From NCBI RefSeq assembly GCF_963677565.1, contig NZ_OY781981.1:4270001-4334000 (forward strand): 64,000 nt of DNA. The letters run 5' to 3'. Below, one piece after another: positions 16,166-25,803 of this stretch; the first letter of the stretch is position 1; each line of letters begins with the position of its first letter. This DNA is from an uncultured Draconibacterium sp. GTDB lineage: Bacteria > Bacteroidota > Bacteroidia > Bacteroidales > Prolixibacteraceae. The notes under the pieces were generated by a model. The model made no database searches. It was not told the DNA's origin and worked only from the letters and a program-made list of their open reading frames with translations. A program made the translations under genes and the position numbers.

Positions 16166-17803
16166 TTATTCATTATCCGCTTTAAAGTTCGGATAAGTAT
16201 AATCTACCGGTGGTACAAAATTTTCTTTAATCGTGCGGATTGCAGTCCAACGAAGCATGTTAAAAATTGAACCTGCTTTATCATCGGTACCAGAACCACG
16301 TGCTCCGCCAAATGGCTGCTGGCCTACAACAGCACCTGTTGGCTTATCGTTAATGTAGAAGTTACCTGCACAGTTTTCCAAACGTTTGGCAATCTTCTCA
16401 ATATTGTAGCGGCTTTGCGACCATACAGCACCAGTAAGTGCATAAATAGATGTTTTGTCAACCAAATCAAGGGTGGCATCCATTTCTTCGTCGTCGTACA
16501 CATAAACTGTAAGAACAGGACCAAACAATTCTTCCTGCATGGTAATGTAGTCCGGTTTTTTAGCTAAAATAACAGTTGGCTCAATAAAGTAACCTACCGA
16601 TTTATCACAGTTTCCACCAAAAAGTACTTCTGCATCTTCATCTTCTTTTGCACGATCAATAAATCCTTTTAGTTTATCAAATGCAGGTTCGTCGATAACG
16701 GCATTTACAAAGTTGGTAAAATCTTCCGGTGGTCCCATTTTTACTGTAGCCAATTCAGCACCCAGGATTTCTTTTACCTCAGGCCAGATACTTTCAGGAA
16801 TGTAACATCTTGAGGCTGCAGAACATTTCTGTCCCTGGTATTCGAAAGCACCACGTAACATGGCAATAGCCAGTTCGCGTTTTTTAGCTGTATTATCAGC
16901 AAAAATAAAGTCTTTTCCACCTGTTTCGCCAACAATACGTGGATATGATTTGTATTTATAAATGTTCTCACCTATTTTTTTCCAGATACTTTGGAATACT
17001 GCAGTTGAACCGGTGAAGTGAATACCGGTAAATTCAGGGTGCGTAAGTACGGTATCTGCTGCAACAGGACCTGAAGCATAAACCAGGTTAATAACGCCGT
17101 CAGGCAAACCTGCCTCTTTAAAAATCTCCATAATCACACCTGCTGAATAAACCGCAGTTTTCGATGGTTTCCAAACAGCAACGTTACCCATCATCGCAGG
17201 AGCAGCAGGAAGGTTACCGGCAATTGAAGTAAAGTTGAAAGGTGTTAATGCGTAAACAAAACCTTCCAACGGACGGTACTCGTTATAATTCCAGATTCCT
17301 TTGGCCGATTCAGGTTGTATTTTATAAATCTCAGTCATTACCTGAACCCCAAAACGTAAAAAGTCTGCGAACTCGCATGCAGCGTCAATCTCTGCCTGAA
17401 AAGCATTTTTTGATTGGCCCAACATTGATGCAGCATTGATTTTTGAACGATACGGTCCTGCCAAAAGATCGGCTGCTTTCAGGAAAATTGAAGCACGGTG
17501 TTGCCACGACAAGTTTGCCCATTCTTCTCTTGCTTCCAAAGCAGCATCAATAGCCATTTCAACATGACTTGCATCGCCTTGGTTAAAATAACCTAAAGTA
17601 TGCTCAATTTCATGTGGAGGAAACATCCTCACTTTTCTGTCGGTAAAAACATCTTTACCACCGATAATCATTGGCTGGTCTATTTCTTCCGATCGTAACT
17701 CCTGCAGTTTTGCTTGCAGTTCGGCTCTTTCCGGAGTTCCCGGAGCATAACTTAAAACCGGTTCATTTTTTGCAACCGGTACATTAAAAATCCCTTTTGG
17801 CAT
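16166..17803 (-). CDS. pruA: L-glutamate gamma-semialdehyde dehydrogenase (P5C dehydrogenase)
   Basis: 545 residues, the length of the single-function PruA of the eukaryote-like group. It has 'YALTPFNFTSIAGNLPAAPAMMGN', 'NVAVWKPS', 'GIHFTGSTAVF', 'RIVGETGGKDF' with the general-base Glu, and catalytic Cys327 in 'EYQGQKCSAASRCYIP'. 'PFGGARGSGTDDKAG' near the end is the family's substrate anchor region. It oxidises glutamate semialdehyde to glutamate with NAD, the second step of proline catabolism. No proline dehydrogenase gene lies in the window. A TAnnTTTG-like element (TAGCTTTG, 17848-17855 on the minus strand) lies about 45 bases upstream. Confidence 0.95.
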   Translation of the reverse strand: MPKGIFNVPVAKNEPVLSYAPGTPERAELQAKLQELRSEEIDQPMIIGGKDVFTDRKVRMFPPHEIEHTLGYFNQGDASHVEMAIDAALEAREEWANLSWQHRASIFLKAADLLAGPYRSKINAASMLGQSKNAFQAEIDAACEFADFLRFGVQVMTEIYKIQPESAKGIWNYNEYRPLEGFVYALTPFNFTSIAGNLPAAPAMMGNVAVWKPSKTAVYSAGVIMEIFKEAGLPDGVINLVYASGPVAADTVLTHPEFTGIHFTGSTAVFQSIWKKIGENIYKYKSYPRIVGETGGKDFIFADNTAKKRELAIAMLRGAFEYQGQKCSAASRCYIPESIWPEVKEILGAELATVKMGPPEDFTNFVNAVIDEPAFDKLKGFIDRAKEDEDAEVLFGGNCDKSVGYFIEPTVILAKKPDYITMQEELFGPVLTVYVYDDEEMDATLDLVDKTSIYALTGAVWSQSRYNIEKIAKRLENCAGNFYINDKPTGAVVGQQPFGGARGSGTDDKAGSIFNMLRWTAIRTIKENFVPPVDYTYPNFKADNE

Positions 17804-17989
17804 AATACTATTATTTTTTTGTTTATTGTTCTCTAGTACAGTTTTTGCAAAGCTAAAGAATCACTTTTTCGAAAAGCATAACAAATATCAGGACTGGTAA
17901 AAAATCATATTTTTCAATCATCTTATTACCAAATAATTAGAACACGAAAAAACAAAAACGAGACAAAAATCAGGTTTTGCTTTCCCATT

Positions 17990-20140
17990 TTGACAATATT
18001 TCCCTTAAAAATCGTTTGTTTTGGCGAGACCTATCTGTTTTTTAATATTTTTACATTATTGTTAAAGAGGATAAATAAAATATTAGCAGAAAAATTCTGG
18101 GCTGCTAAGCAAGAAAATGAAAAAACGCAGCTTTTTCAACTTCTATTATTTTGGGGAGTTGTGGGCGTTGTATCGCTGATTTTTGCAATCAGGCAAATGA
18201 TTGTCCCCAATTCAGAAAGTTGTCTTATTTGCATCCTGTTTCTTTTATCGGTTTCAATATTAGCCATTGTTTGCTGTTTTAATGCAAGGCAAAATTGCGC
18301 TGTTAATGCTATATTTTCAATACCGGTTTTTCTGTATTCCTATTTTATTTCCGACCTCACCCAACACGCACCGTTAATCGAAACTATTCATATATCGGTA
18401 TGGTGGTTGATGGCCGGACTCGTCTTTCTTTATTATTTTTCAATGATGGAAGTGAGGGTGGTCCTTTACTTTTTTATTTCGCTCGCACTAATTTGTTTCC
18501 ATCTTTATAAAGCAGATCATCTGAGCGACGCATTCACCTACTTTTATCCATTTGCAAGCAATCCGCTGTTGATCTTCACCGTATTCTTTCTTGTTACCTT
18601 TTATCTGCGTAAACGCTTAATAACACACATCGATTCGTTAAAAGAGCAATTAAGTACGCAAACAGAAGGCATTAATCGAGTTCTGCAAAGTTCTTCTTTC
18701 CTTATTTCACGATTGCGGGCCGTTAGAGACGAAGATGGAAATATTACCAATTTAATGGTTGAGAAGATTAACAATGCCTTTGAATCAGCATTTAAACGAA
18801 ATTTATACGAAGTACAGGAACAGGAAGCAGAATATGTTTTCGATCTTATTTTTAAAGGCATATTTGATGTAAACCAAATTGTATTATACAATAAAAAAAG
18901 AATTACTGAATTTCATGCCAAAAATCTTGACAAATGGTATAAAGTGCATGTAATTAATCCGCTGTACAATGTGTACTACCTTATTTTTGAAGACATCACT
19001 AAAACCAAAAAAGAAATTGCTGAACTGGAAGCCAATAAAAGGCGCTACAAAGTATTACTTGAGGCTATTCCTGACATTTTCTTTGTGATAGACAAGGACG
19101 GTATTTACGAAGACTTTGTGATAAAGGAAAGTGATCTTTTTAAAATTGAAGACAGCAATATTATTGGCAGTTCTATTTTCAGTGCAGGTTTCCCCGACAA
19201 GATGGCCCAAAAGATTTATTCCTGCATTCAGCATTGTATAAAAAACAATTCAATTGAAAGTATCGAATACTCTTTGAATACACCAAACGGTACATTTATG
19301 TTTGAAATGCGATTGGCAAAACTGAATGCCAATGCTGTAATATCCGTTGCACGAGATATTACCAAACGTAAAACGGCAGAGTTTGGTTTGGAAAAAGCAC
19401 TTACCAAAGCGGAAGAATCGGATCGCTTAAAATCGGCATTCCTTGCTAACCTGTCGCACGAAATTCGTACTCCAATGAATATCATCACCAACTTTACGCG
19501 TATGCTGGCTGATGAATCGCTGGATGGAATGGAACGGCTGCAACTAACGGATGATATTACCCAAAATGGGCAGCAACTGCTGAACATGATCGACAACACC
19601 ATTCACCTGGCAAAAATTGAAACAGAAAACATACCGGTAAATAATACCTTCTGCAAAGTAAACTCCATACTTCGCGACATCTATAATTCCTACTTTTCGA
19701 ACCTGCCCGACACAAAAGATATTCGCATAAGGCTTAACTCTGATGTGGCAACTCCTGAATTTGGATTCCTTACTGATCCCGATCTTTTAAAAGAAGTGGT
19801 TACAATTTTAGTAGATAATGCCATAAAATACACCAAATCGGGCCAGGTAACTTTTGGATTTGAGATGATAAGAAATGATTTTATTAAATTTTTCGTATCC
19901 GACACCGGCATTGGTATTCCGGAAGATGATTACGAGCATATTTTTAGTCGTTTTTACAGGGTACAAAACCAAATAAACCAAAGTACTTCAGGATCAGGAA
20001 TCGGGCTACCAATTGCACAGCACTATGTAACACTTCTTGGGGGCGAATTGCAATTTGATTCGAAAATAAATAAAGGAAGTAACTTCTGGTTTACCTTACC
20101 TTTTAAAGAAGGCCGGGGGTATATGAAAATTGTTAGCTAA
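17990..20140 (+). CDS. PAS-domain sensor histidine kinase with membrane N-terminus
   Basis: Up to 716 residues. The start is uncertain: no ATG occurs early, and TTG codons at 17990 or 18059 are candidates, the latter giving a start closer to 'KINKILAEKFW'-type relatives. About six membrane helices span residues 40-210. Two PAS-like domains follow (about 225-340 and 345-455; 'LEAIPDIFFVIDKDG'). HisKA holds phospho-acceptor His490 in 'FLANLSHEIRTPMN'; HATPase_c has 'VDNAIKYTKSG', 'DTGIGIPEDDYEHIFSRFYR' and 'GSGIGLPIAQ'. No receiver domain and no neighbouring response regulator gene, so it is an orphan kinase with an unknown partner and signal. Confidence 0.88.
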   Translation: MTIFPLKIVCFGETYLFFNIFTLLLKRINKILAEKFWAAKQENEKTQLFQLLLFWGVVGVVSLIFAIRQMIVPNSESCLICILFLLSVSILAIVCCFNARQNCAVNAIFSIPVFLYSYFISDLTQHAPLIETIHISVWWLMAGLVFLYYFSMMEVRVVLYFFISLALICFHLYKADHLSDAFTYFYPFASNPLLIFTVFFLVTFYLRKRLITHIDSLKEQLSTQTEGINRVLQSSSFLISRLRAVRDEDGNITNLMVEKINNAFESAFKRNLYEVQEQEAEYVFDLIFKGIFDVNQIVLYNKKRITEFHAKNLDKWYKVHVINPLYNVYYLIFEDITKTKKEIAELEANKRRYKVLLEAIPDIFFVIDKDGIYEDFVIKESDLFKIEDSNIIGSSIFSAGFPDKMAQKIYSCIQHCIKNNSIESIEYSLNTPNGTFMFEMRLAKLNANAVISVARDITKRKTAEFGLEKALTKAEESDRLKSAFLANLSHEIRTPMNIITNFTRMLADESLDGMERLQLTDDITQNGQQLLNMIDNTIHLAKIETENIPVNNTFCKVNSILRDIYNSYFSNLPDTKDIRIRLNSDVATPEFGFLTDPDLLKEVVTILVDNAIKYTKSGQVTFGFEMIRNDFIKFFVSDTGIGIPEDDYEHIFSRFYRVQNQINQSTSGSGIGLPIAQHYVTLLGGELQFDSKINKGSNFWFTLPFKEGRGYMKIVS

Positions 20141-20158
20141 TAGTAAACCAACAAAACC

Positions 20159-21445
20159 TTAATACCTGTTGTCAACAGAGTTTAACTGGACATAACCAAC
20201 CAAGCGGTCGTATCTTCCTGCCAAATCGCGATAATAAACCATAATTTGATAATCGTTGTTTGTCTCCCAAAAACTTCCTTCAATATTAGTATGGTCGGCT
20301 ACTGTTGCACCTTGTGGAACATAAACGTACATATAATTATAATAGCCTTGTTTAAGCAACAAAGTCAACTCGTATTGCCCACGGTCAAAATTATATGTCA
20401 TTTCATTTCCCTTATTGGCATTCCAGTTTGTCAATCCTCCAAATACATTTACCGATCCTCCCAGTAACGGAGCTTCAATTGGCAGCGTGAAATGTACAAA
20501 AGTATAATCGCACTCCGTATCGAAATCGCGCACTTCCTGGTCCTGACTTTCCACCACATACATTCCGTTCATTTCAGGGTAAGAGAAGAATCGCTTATTG
20601 GCACGAACTTCATCGGTTTGCAGTGTTTTATGGTAATATGGGCGATGAAAATCTGTTGCAATCACATTTTCGCCATTCATACGGTTTGTACGGTTGTCGA
20701 AATACCGAAATTCATTGCCGGCAGGAAATACATTTTCCCGGTTATAATCGTAATCCAATACTCGTTCTCTTATATACAGTGGTTTTAAGTTTCGAATGGC
20801 ATTGTCCCAACGATTATTTTGCATAATTACCACCTTTACCTCCTCACGCGGATTTAAAATGGGTAAATTAGGATGATGAATCTTAAAATCTACTTCATGA
20901 TTCGTACCTTTAAAAGCATCGAGTGTTGCCCGACGAACAGTACCTTCAATCCGAACAGCATTTTCGTATATATGAAACCGTCGTGACAATACAATTTTTT
21001 CCTTATCCTGATCTTCATATACTACCAGGGCGTAATTTCCCGAAAGTTTAAATTTCAGATTATCGTTAGGTATTTCAATCCGGTAATTTACGTATTCGAA
21101 GGTGGTATTGAATGACAAGCCATAATCATCAACCGGATTTTCCAAAAACCCATCAATATATTCTTCTTGCGAAATAAAGCTTTCGTTCCAATCAGCATCA
21201 CAATGTATTACAGTGTAATAATAATCTTTAACGCCTTCCGATAGGTCATCGAATTTAAAAACCAGTGTCATATCTTCGTTTAGTTCCATTATCGGATTCG
21301 ACAGTTCAAATCCATCCCGAAATGCCTGCACCGTTTTTATATTTTCCCGGTAATTGGCATCTTCATAATAGAAATTTTCTTCCTGCGCCAGCACAACACA
21401 GCAGGTCATCATAAAAAATAAGGAAGTAATTATCAGTTGTTTCAT
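20159..21445 (-). CDS. Type IX secretion system plug protein (DUF5103)
   Basis: 428 residues with a signal peptide ending near 'CCVVLAQ'. The mature part follows the DUF5103 pattern: 'ENIKTVQAFRDGFELSNPIMELNEDMTLVFKFDDLS', 'YYYTVIHCDADWNES', 'YVNYRIEIPNDN', and a C-terminal part with 'GGLTNWNANKGNEMTYNFDRGQYELTLLLKQGYYNYMYVYVP'. In the Flavobacterium T9SS structure a protein of this family plugs the periplasmic side of the SprA translocon when PorV is absent. It converges on the histidine kinase with 18 bases between stops and no obvious terminator. Confidence 0.88.
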   Translation of the reverse strand: MKQLIITSLFFMMTCCVVLAQEENFYYEDANYRENIKTVQAFRDGFELSNPIMELNEDMTLVFKFDDLSEGVKDYYYTVIHCDADWNESFISQEEYIDGFLENPVDDYGLSFNTTFEYVNYRIEIPNDNLKFKLSGNYALVVYEDQDKEKIVLSRRFHIYENAVRIEGTVRRATLDAFKGTNHEVDFKIHHPNLPILNPREEVKVVIMQNNRWDNAIRNLKPLYIRERVLDYDYNRENVFPAGNEFRYFDNRTNRMNGENVIATDFHRPYYHKTLQTDEVRANKRFFSYPEMNGMYVVESQDQEVRDFDTECDYTFVHFTLPIEAPLLGGSVNVFGGLTNWNANKGNEMTYNFDRGQYELTLLLKQGYYNYMYVYVPQGATVADHTNIEGSFWETNNDYQIMVYYRDLAGRYDRLVGYVQLNSVDNRY

Positions 21446-21854
21446 TTGTACTATCGTTTAAATTTTGTTCGCTTTTTATTTACAACATTCTATTGGTTGT
21501 AGCAAATATCATAATTATGAAATATGAGATCAAAACAAGGTAACTTTCAATAAAACGTAAAAATCTGTAATTCGTATCTCTTTTCAAAACTGAAAATGAA
21601 AAATCCGAGAAATTGTCGATGCTTTATTATAGTTAAATTCTTCCAGCCAAAAGTAAAGATGTTAATTTAATCTGAAGATAAATAGCATTGAATTAGATTT
21701 TTTATTTCACTCAATACCTGACACTTACACATCTTATTTCAACATACACATATCTTCATATTTGAAACCGTTGAACTTTTGCTATAATCCATTGCGAAAA
21801 GCCAATTAAATTAATACTTTTGCCCACTTAAAAATAATACATTCTTAATTCGAT
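21446..21854. other. 409-bp divergent regulatory gap upstream of nqrA
   Basis: AT-rich and without a credible gene. It holds the nqr promoter (21792-21822) and, on the other strand, a lone TAnnTTTG match (CAAAAGTA at 21648-21655 as read on the plus strand) that could serve the plug-protein gene, though it lacks a good -33 element. Confidence 0.5.
21792..21822 (+). promoter_or_regulatory. Promoter of the nqr operon
   Basis: TTG (21792-21794), 20 bases, then TACTTTTG (21815-21822): a close match to the Bacteroidota housekeeping promoter. The predicted leader is about 26 bases before the nqrA ATG. Confidence 0.75.
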
Positions 21855-23201
21855 ATGTCAGAAGTAATTAAGTTAAGGAAAGGGCTTAATATAAAGCTAA
21901 AAGGAAGTGCAGAAAAGGCACTCGACAAATTGCCGGTTCCGGCAACAGTAGCTCTGAAACCCACCGATTTCCCGGGACTTACTCCAAAACTTAGTGTAAA
22001 AGTTGATGCCGAAGTTAAAGCCGGCGACGCTTTGTTCTACGACAAATATCATCCGGAAATTCTTTTTACAGCGCCTCTTGGAGGTAAAGTAATATCCATT
22101 AACCGTGGTGAGCGTCGTAAGATTTTGGAAGTAGTTATTTCAACCGACGAAAAAGTTGGTTCGACAGCATTTACAAAAGCTGACCCATCAGGTTTATCGG
22201 CGGAAGAGGTGAAGGAACAAATTTTGAAAAGTGGTTTATGGCCGTTTATAAAAAAACGTCCGTATGGTATTATCGCCAACCCGGAGGAGAAACCAAAAGC
22301 CATTTATATTTCAACATTTGATACGGCTCCACTGGCACCCGATTACAATTTTGTAATGGAAGGCCAGATGGAAACATTCCAAACCGGAGTAAATGCATTG
22401 GCAAAACTTACCGAAGGAAAAGTTAACCTTGGAGTAAATGCCGGATCAGCGTTTACATCGGTAAAAAATGTTGTAGTAAATTCTTTCGAAGGGCCTCACC
22501 CTGCCGGAAACGTAGGAATTCAGATTGCGAATACCAATCCAATTAACAAAGGAGAGGTAGTTTGGACAATTAACGTTCAGGATGTACTGTTCATCGGCCG
22601 TTTGTTTGAAACAGGGAACGTCGATTTTACACGCACTGTTGCTCTTGCCGGTTCAGAGGTCAAAGCACCAAAATATGTTCAAACAGTTTTGGGTGCACCT
22701 ATGAAAGACCTTGTTGATGGAAAACTTATTAAAACTGACTACAACAAACGAATCATCAGTGGAAATGTACTAACCGGAACCAAAGTTTCAGAGAAGTGTT
22801 TCCTTAGCTATTACGATTCACTGGTGAGCGTTATTCCTGAAGGCGATGAGTACGAATTTTTAGGCTGGGCCGACCCGGGCTTTAATAAATTCAGTGCAAC
22901 CAAAGCCTATTTCGGAAAATTATTCCCGAAAAAAGAGTATACGATGAATGCCAATATTCATGGTGGCGAGCGTGCATTTGTTTTGTCGAACCAATACGAG
23001 AAACTGGTTCCGATGGATATTCTTCCGGTATACCTGTTAAAGGCAATCCTGGTTAACGATATCGACAAAATGGAAAACTTTGGTATTTACGAAGTGGTAG
23101 AAGAAGATTTCGCTTTATGTGAATATGCTTGTACTTCAAAAATCGAAGTTCAGAAAATTTTACGCGAAGGAATTAATACCATGATCAAAGAGCTTGGTTA
23201 A
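21855..23201 (+). CDS. nqrA: Na+-translocating NADH:quinone reductase subunit A
   Basis: 448 residues. NqrA starts 'IKLRKGLNIKLKGSAEK' and carries 'PGLTPKLSVKVDAEVKAGDALFYDK', the barrel-sandwich (biotinyl-lipoyl-like) part also found in RnfC. 'EGPHPAGNVGIQI' is a conserved block. NqrA is the peripheral cytoplasmic subunit reported to bind quinone. It is the first gene of a six-gene operon whose product couples NADH oxidation to Na+ export across the inner membrane. Confidence 0.97.
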   Translation: MSEVIKLRKGLNIKLKGSAEKALDKLPVPATVALKPTDFPGLTPKLSVKVDAEVKAGDALFYDKYHPEILFTAPLGGKVISINRGERRKILEVVISTDEKVGSTAFTKADPSGLSAEEVKEQILKSGLWPFIKKRPYGIIANPEEKPKAIYISTFDTAPLAPDYNFVMEGQMETFQTGVNALAKLTEGKVNLGVNAGSAFTSVKNVVVNSFEGPHPAGNVGIQIANTNPINKGEVVWTINVQDVLFIGRLFETGNVDFTRTVALAGSEVKAPKYVQTVLGAPMKDLVDGKLIKTDYNKRIISGNVLTGTKVSEKCFLSYYDSLVSVIPEGDEYEFLGWADPGFNKFSATKAYFGKLFPKKEYTMNANIHGGERAFVLSNQYEKLVPMDILPVYLLKAILVNDIDKMENFGIYEVVEEDFALCEYACTSKIEVQKILREGINTMIKELG

Positions 23202-23232
23202 TCATTACAAGTAACTAATTAGTCTTTTAGAG

Positions 23233-24414
23233 ATGAAATTTATAAAAAACTTTTTTGAAAGGACAGAACCGCTGGTTCAGAAGGGGGCCAAATACCATTG
23301 GCTCAATTCGGTGCACGACGGATTCTTTACATTTTTATACACGCCGAAAACCACGTCGAAAACGGGTACGCACATTCACGATTACATCGATTTGAAACGT
23401 ACCATGTCGATTGTTGTTTTATCGGTGGTTCCGGCTTTGTTGTTCGGGATGTACAACGTAGGAGTGCAACACTTTAAAGCCATTGGCGAATTGGCCTCAA
23501 CAGGATTTTTCGAAATCTTCCTGTTTGGTTTAATTAAAGTACTTCCGATTGTTATTGTATCCTATACAGTAGGATTAGGAATTGAATTCGTTTTCGCACA
23601 ATTGCGCGGTCACGAAATTCAGGAAGGCTTTCTGGTATCAGGTATGCTTATTCCACTTATAATGCCGGTAAATACTCCACTTTGGATGATTGCAGTAGCA
23701 ACAGCTTTTGCCGTTATTTTAGGTAAAGAGGTATTTGGCGGAACCGGAATGAACATCTGGAACCCGGCTCTTGTAGCACGTGCTTTCCTTTTCTTCGCTT
23801 ATCCGGCACAAATGTCAGGCGACTCGGTTTGGATCGCATTAAAAGATACCGATAAAGTTGTTGACGGTTTCTCAGGAGCAACTCCAATGGCCGATGCTGC
23901 AGCTGGTAACTTAAATTATAGTGTTGCCGATGCATTCTTTGGTTTTATCCCGGGATCGATTGGAGAAACATCAACTTTAGCAATTCTTATCGGAGCTGTA
24001 TTTTTGATCATTACCGGAATCGGAAGTTGGAAAATCATGATTTCAACCATTGCCGGTGGAGCAGTTATGGGACTTATCCTTAACGCTGTTTCAGGCAGTG
24101 CAGGTTTATCACCCGAAGTTGCTACCTATTTCTCAATGCCTTTCTGGCATCACTTAATTTTAGGTGGTTTTATGTTTGGTGCAATCTTTATGGCAACCGA
24201 CCCTGTTTCGGCAGCACAAACCGAAAAAGGAAAGTGGATCTACGGATTCCTTATCGGTATTCTGGCCATCATTATCCGCGTTATCAACCCGGCCTTCCCT
24301 GAAGGAATGATGTTGGCTATTCTGTTGATGAATACATTTGCTCCGCTTATCGACCACTACGTTGTGGCAGGTCATGTTAAGAAGAGAATTAAACGTGCAA
24401 AAGTTTCTGCATAA
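23233..24414 (+). CDS. nqrB: Na+-translocating NADH:quinone reductase subunit B
   Basis: 393 residues with about ten membrane helices. The flavinylation motif 'SGATPMADA' is present, with Thr217 as the residue expected to carry covalent FMN; 'GKEVFGGTGMNIWNPALVARAFLFFAYP' is the conserved riboflavin/Na-channel region. Like NqrD and NqrE it belongs to the RnfD/NqrB membrane core. The start at 23233 lies 31 bases after nqrA. The ApbE flavin transferase that would be needed for FMN attachment is not in the window. Confidence 0.97.
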   Translation: MKFIKNFFERTEPLVQKGAKYHWLNSVHDGFFTFLYTPKTTSKTGTHIHDYIDLKRTMSIVVLSVVPALLFGMYNVGVQHFKAIGELASTGFFEIFLFGLIKVLPIVIVSYTVGLGIEFVFAQLRGHEIQEGFLVSGMLIPLIMPVNTPLWMIAVATAFAVILGKEVFGGTGMNIWNPALVARAFLFFAYPAQMSGDSVWIALKDTDKVVDGFSGATPMADAAAGNLNYSVADAFFGFIPGSIGETSTLAILIGAVFLIITGIGSWKIMISTIAGGAVMGLILNAVSGSAGLSPEVATYFSMPFWHHLILGGFMFGAIFMATDPVSAAQTEKGKWIYGFLIGILAIIIRVINPAFPEGMMLAILLMNTFAPLIDHYVVAGHVKKRIKRAKVSA

Positions 24415-24430
24415 TTAAAACGAAGAAAAG

Positions 24431-25129
24431 ATGGACAGAAATAGTAATACTTACACATTTTTATATGCAGCCATTATGGTAATTATTGTGGCTGCCGTTC
24501 TTGCTTCGGTTTCAATGGCACTAAAGCCAGCGCAGAAAAAGAACGTGGAGATAGAGAAAAAACAAAATATCCTGGCATCGGTAAATATTGAAAGTACTGC
24601 TGAAACAGCAGAGGCTATTTATGCTGAAAAGATCGTTGACGAATTCGTGGTAAATACCAAGGGAGAAAAAGTTGACGGCGACGCTTTCACAACCGACCTG
24701 AAAAAGGAACGTGCCAAGAGTTTCGACGAAATGGTACTTCCGGTATTTGTTTGCGACACCGAAGAAGGAACAAAATATGTTCTTCCTGTTTACGGAGCAG
24801 GTCTTTGGGGACCTATCTGGGGATATGTTTCGGTTAGCGACAATATGAACACCATATTCGGAGCAAATTTCGATCACGAAGGTGAAACTCCGGGATTAGG
24901 AGCTGAGATTTCAACTTCAGCCTTTGAAGTACAATTTAAAGGAAAAGAGATCTTTGATAATTCAGGTGAAATGGTTTCGATTCTGGTTGCAAAAACCGGA
25001 CAAGTTGCTCCTGAAGAACATAAGGTTGACGGAATCTCGGGTGGTACAATTACAAGTAAAGGTCTGGAAGCGATGTTGAAAGACGACTTTACAGGATATG
25101 AAGCATTCTTAAACAAGAATAAAAATTAA
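24431..25129 (+). CDS. nqrC: Na+-translocating NADH:quinone reductase subunit C
   Basis: 232 residues: one N-terminal membrane helix ('YAAIMVIIVAAVLASVSMAL') and a periplasmic FMN-binding domain. The flavin attachment site reads 'DGISGGTITSKG', with Thr206 as acceptor; the residue before Thr is Gly, not the Ala of the common SGAT motif. 'VYGAGLWGPIWGYV' and 'HEGETPGLGAEIS' are family blocks. It passes electrons between the NqrF side and NqrB. 16 bases separate it from nqrB. Confidence 0.96.
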   Translation: MDRNSNTYTFLYAAIMVIIVAAVLASVSMALKPAQKKNVEIEKKQNILASVNIESTAETAEAIYAEKIVDEFVVNTKGEKVDGDAFTTDLKKERAKSFDEMVLPVFVCDTEEGTKYVLPVYGAGLWGPIWGYVSVSDNMNTIFGANFDHEGETPGLGAEISTSAFEVQFKGKEIFDNSGEMVSILVAKTGQVAPEEHKVDGISGGTITSKGLEAMLKDDFTGYEAFLNKNKN

Positions 25130-25134
25130 GAGAG

Positions 25135-25779
25135 ATGAGCGAACCATTATTTTCAAAGAAAAATTTAAAATTACTGTCGGACCCGATAAACGACAGTAAC
25201 CCGATTACCGTACAGGTTTTGGGTATTTGCTCAGCGCTGGCTGTTACTGCTCAATTAAAGCCATCAATTGTTATGGCCATTTCGGTAACTGCCGTATTAG
25301 CATTTGCAAACGTGATTATTTCATTGTTACGAAATACAATTCCTAACCGTATCCGAATTATCGTTCAGCTGGTGGTTATTGCCGCCCTGGTAATTTTGGT
25401 CGACCAGATTCTTAGAGCTTATGTTTACGACGTAAGTAAGCAGCTTTCGGTATTTGTTGGTTTGATTATTACCAACTGTATTATTATGGGTCGTTTGGAA
25501 GCTTTTGCTTTGGGTAACCGCCCTTGGCAATCGTTCCTCGATGGAATTGGAAACGCTGCCGGTTATGGTTTTATTCTTATAATCGTTGGTTTCTTCCGCG
25601 AACTTTTAGGTTCCGGTTCATTATTAGGTTTTAAAGTAATTCCTGATAGCTGGTACATTGCTAACGGTGGTTTTTACGAAAACAACGGATTGATGGTACT
25701 TTCGCCAATGGCACTTATTGTTGTTGGTGTAATTATCTGGGTTCAGCGTAGCCGTAACACGAAACTAATCGAAGATTAA
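25135..25779 (+). CDS. nqrD: Na+-translocating NADH:quinone reductase subunit D
   Basis: 214 residues with six membrane helices. It begins 'LFSKKNLKLLSDPINDSNPITVQVLGICSALAVT', as NqrD does, and includes 'LIITNCIIMGRLEAFALGN' with the Cys that, with one in NqrE, binds the membrane 2Fe-2S centre in the known structure. 'GFFRELLGSGSLLGF' follows. Five bases separate it from nqrC. Confidence 0.97.
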   Translation: MSEPLFSKKNLKLLSDPINDSNPITVQVLGICSALAVTAQLKPSIVMAISVTAVLAFANVIISLLRNTIPNRIRIIVQLVVIAALVILVDQILRAYVYDVSKQLSVFVGLIITNCIIMGRLEAFALGNRPWQSFLDGIGNAAGYGFILIIVGFFRELLGSGSLLGFKVIPDSWYIANGGFYENNGLMVLSPMALIVVGVIIWVQRSRNTKLIED

Positions 25780-25803
25780 TTGTAACGCAAAAACAAAATT
25801 CAA

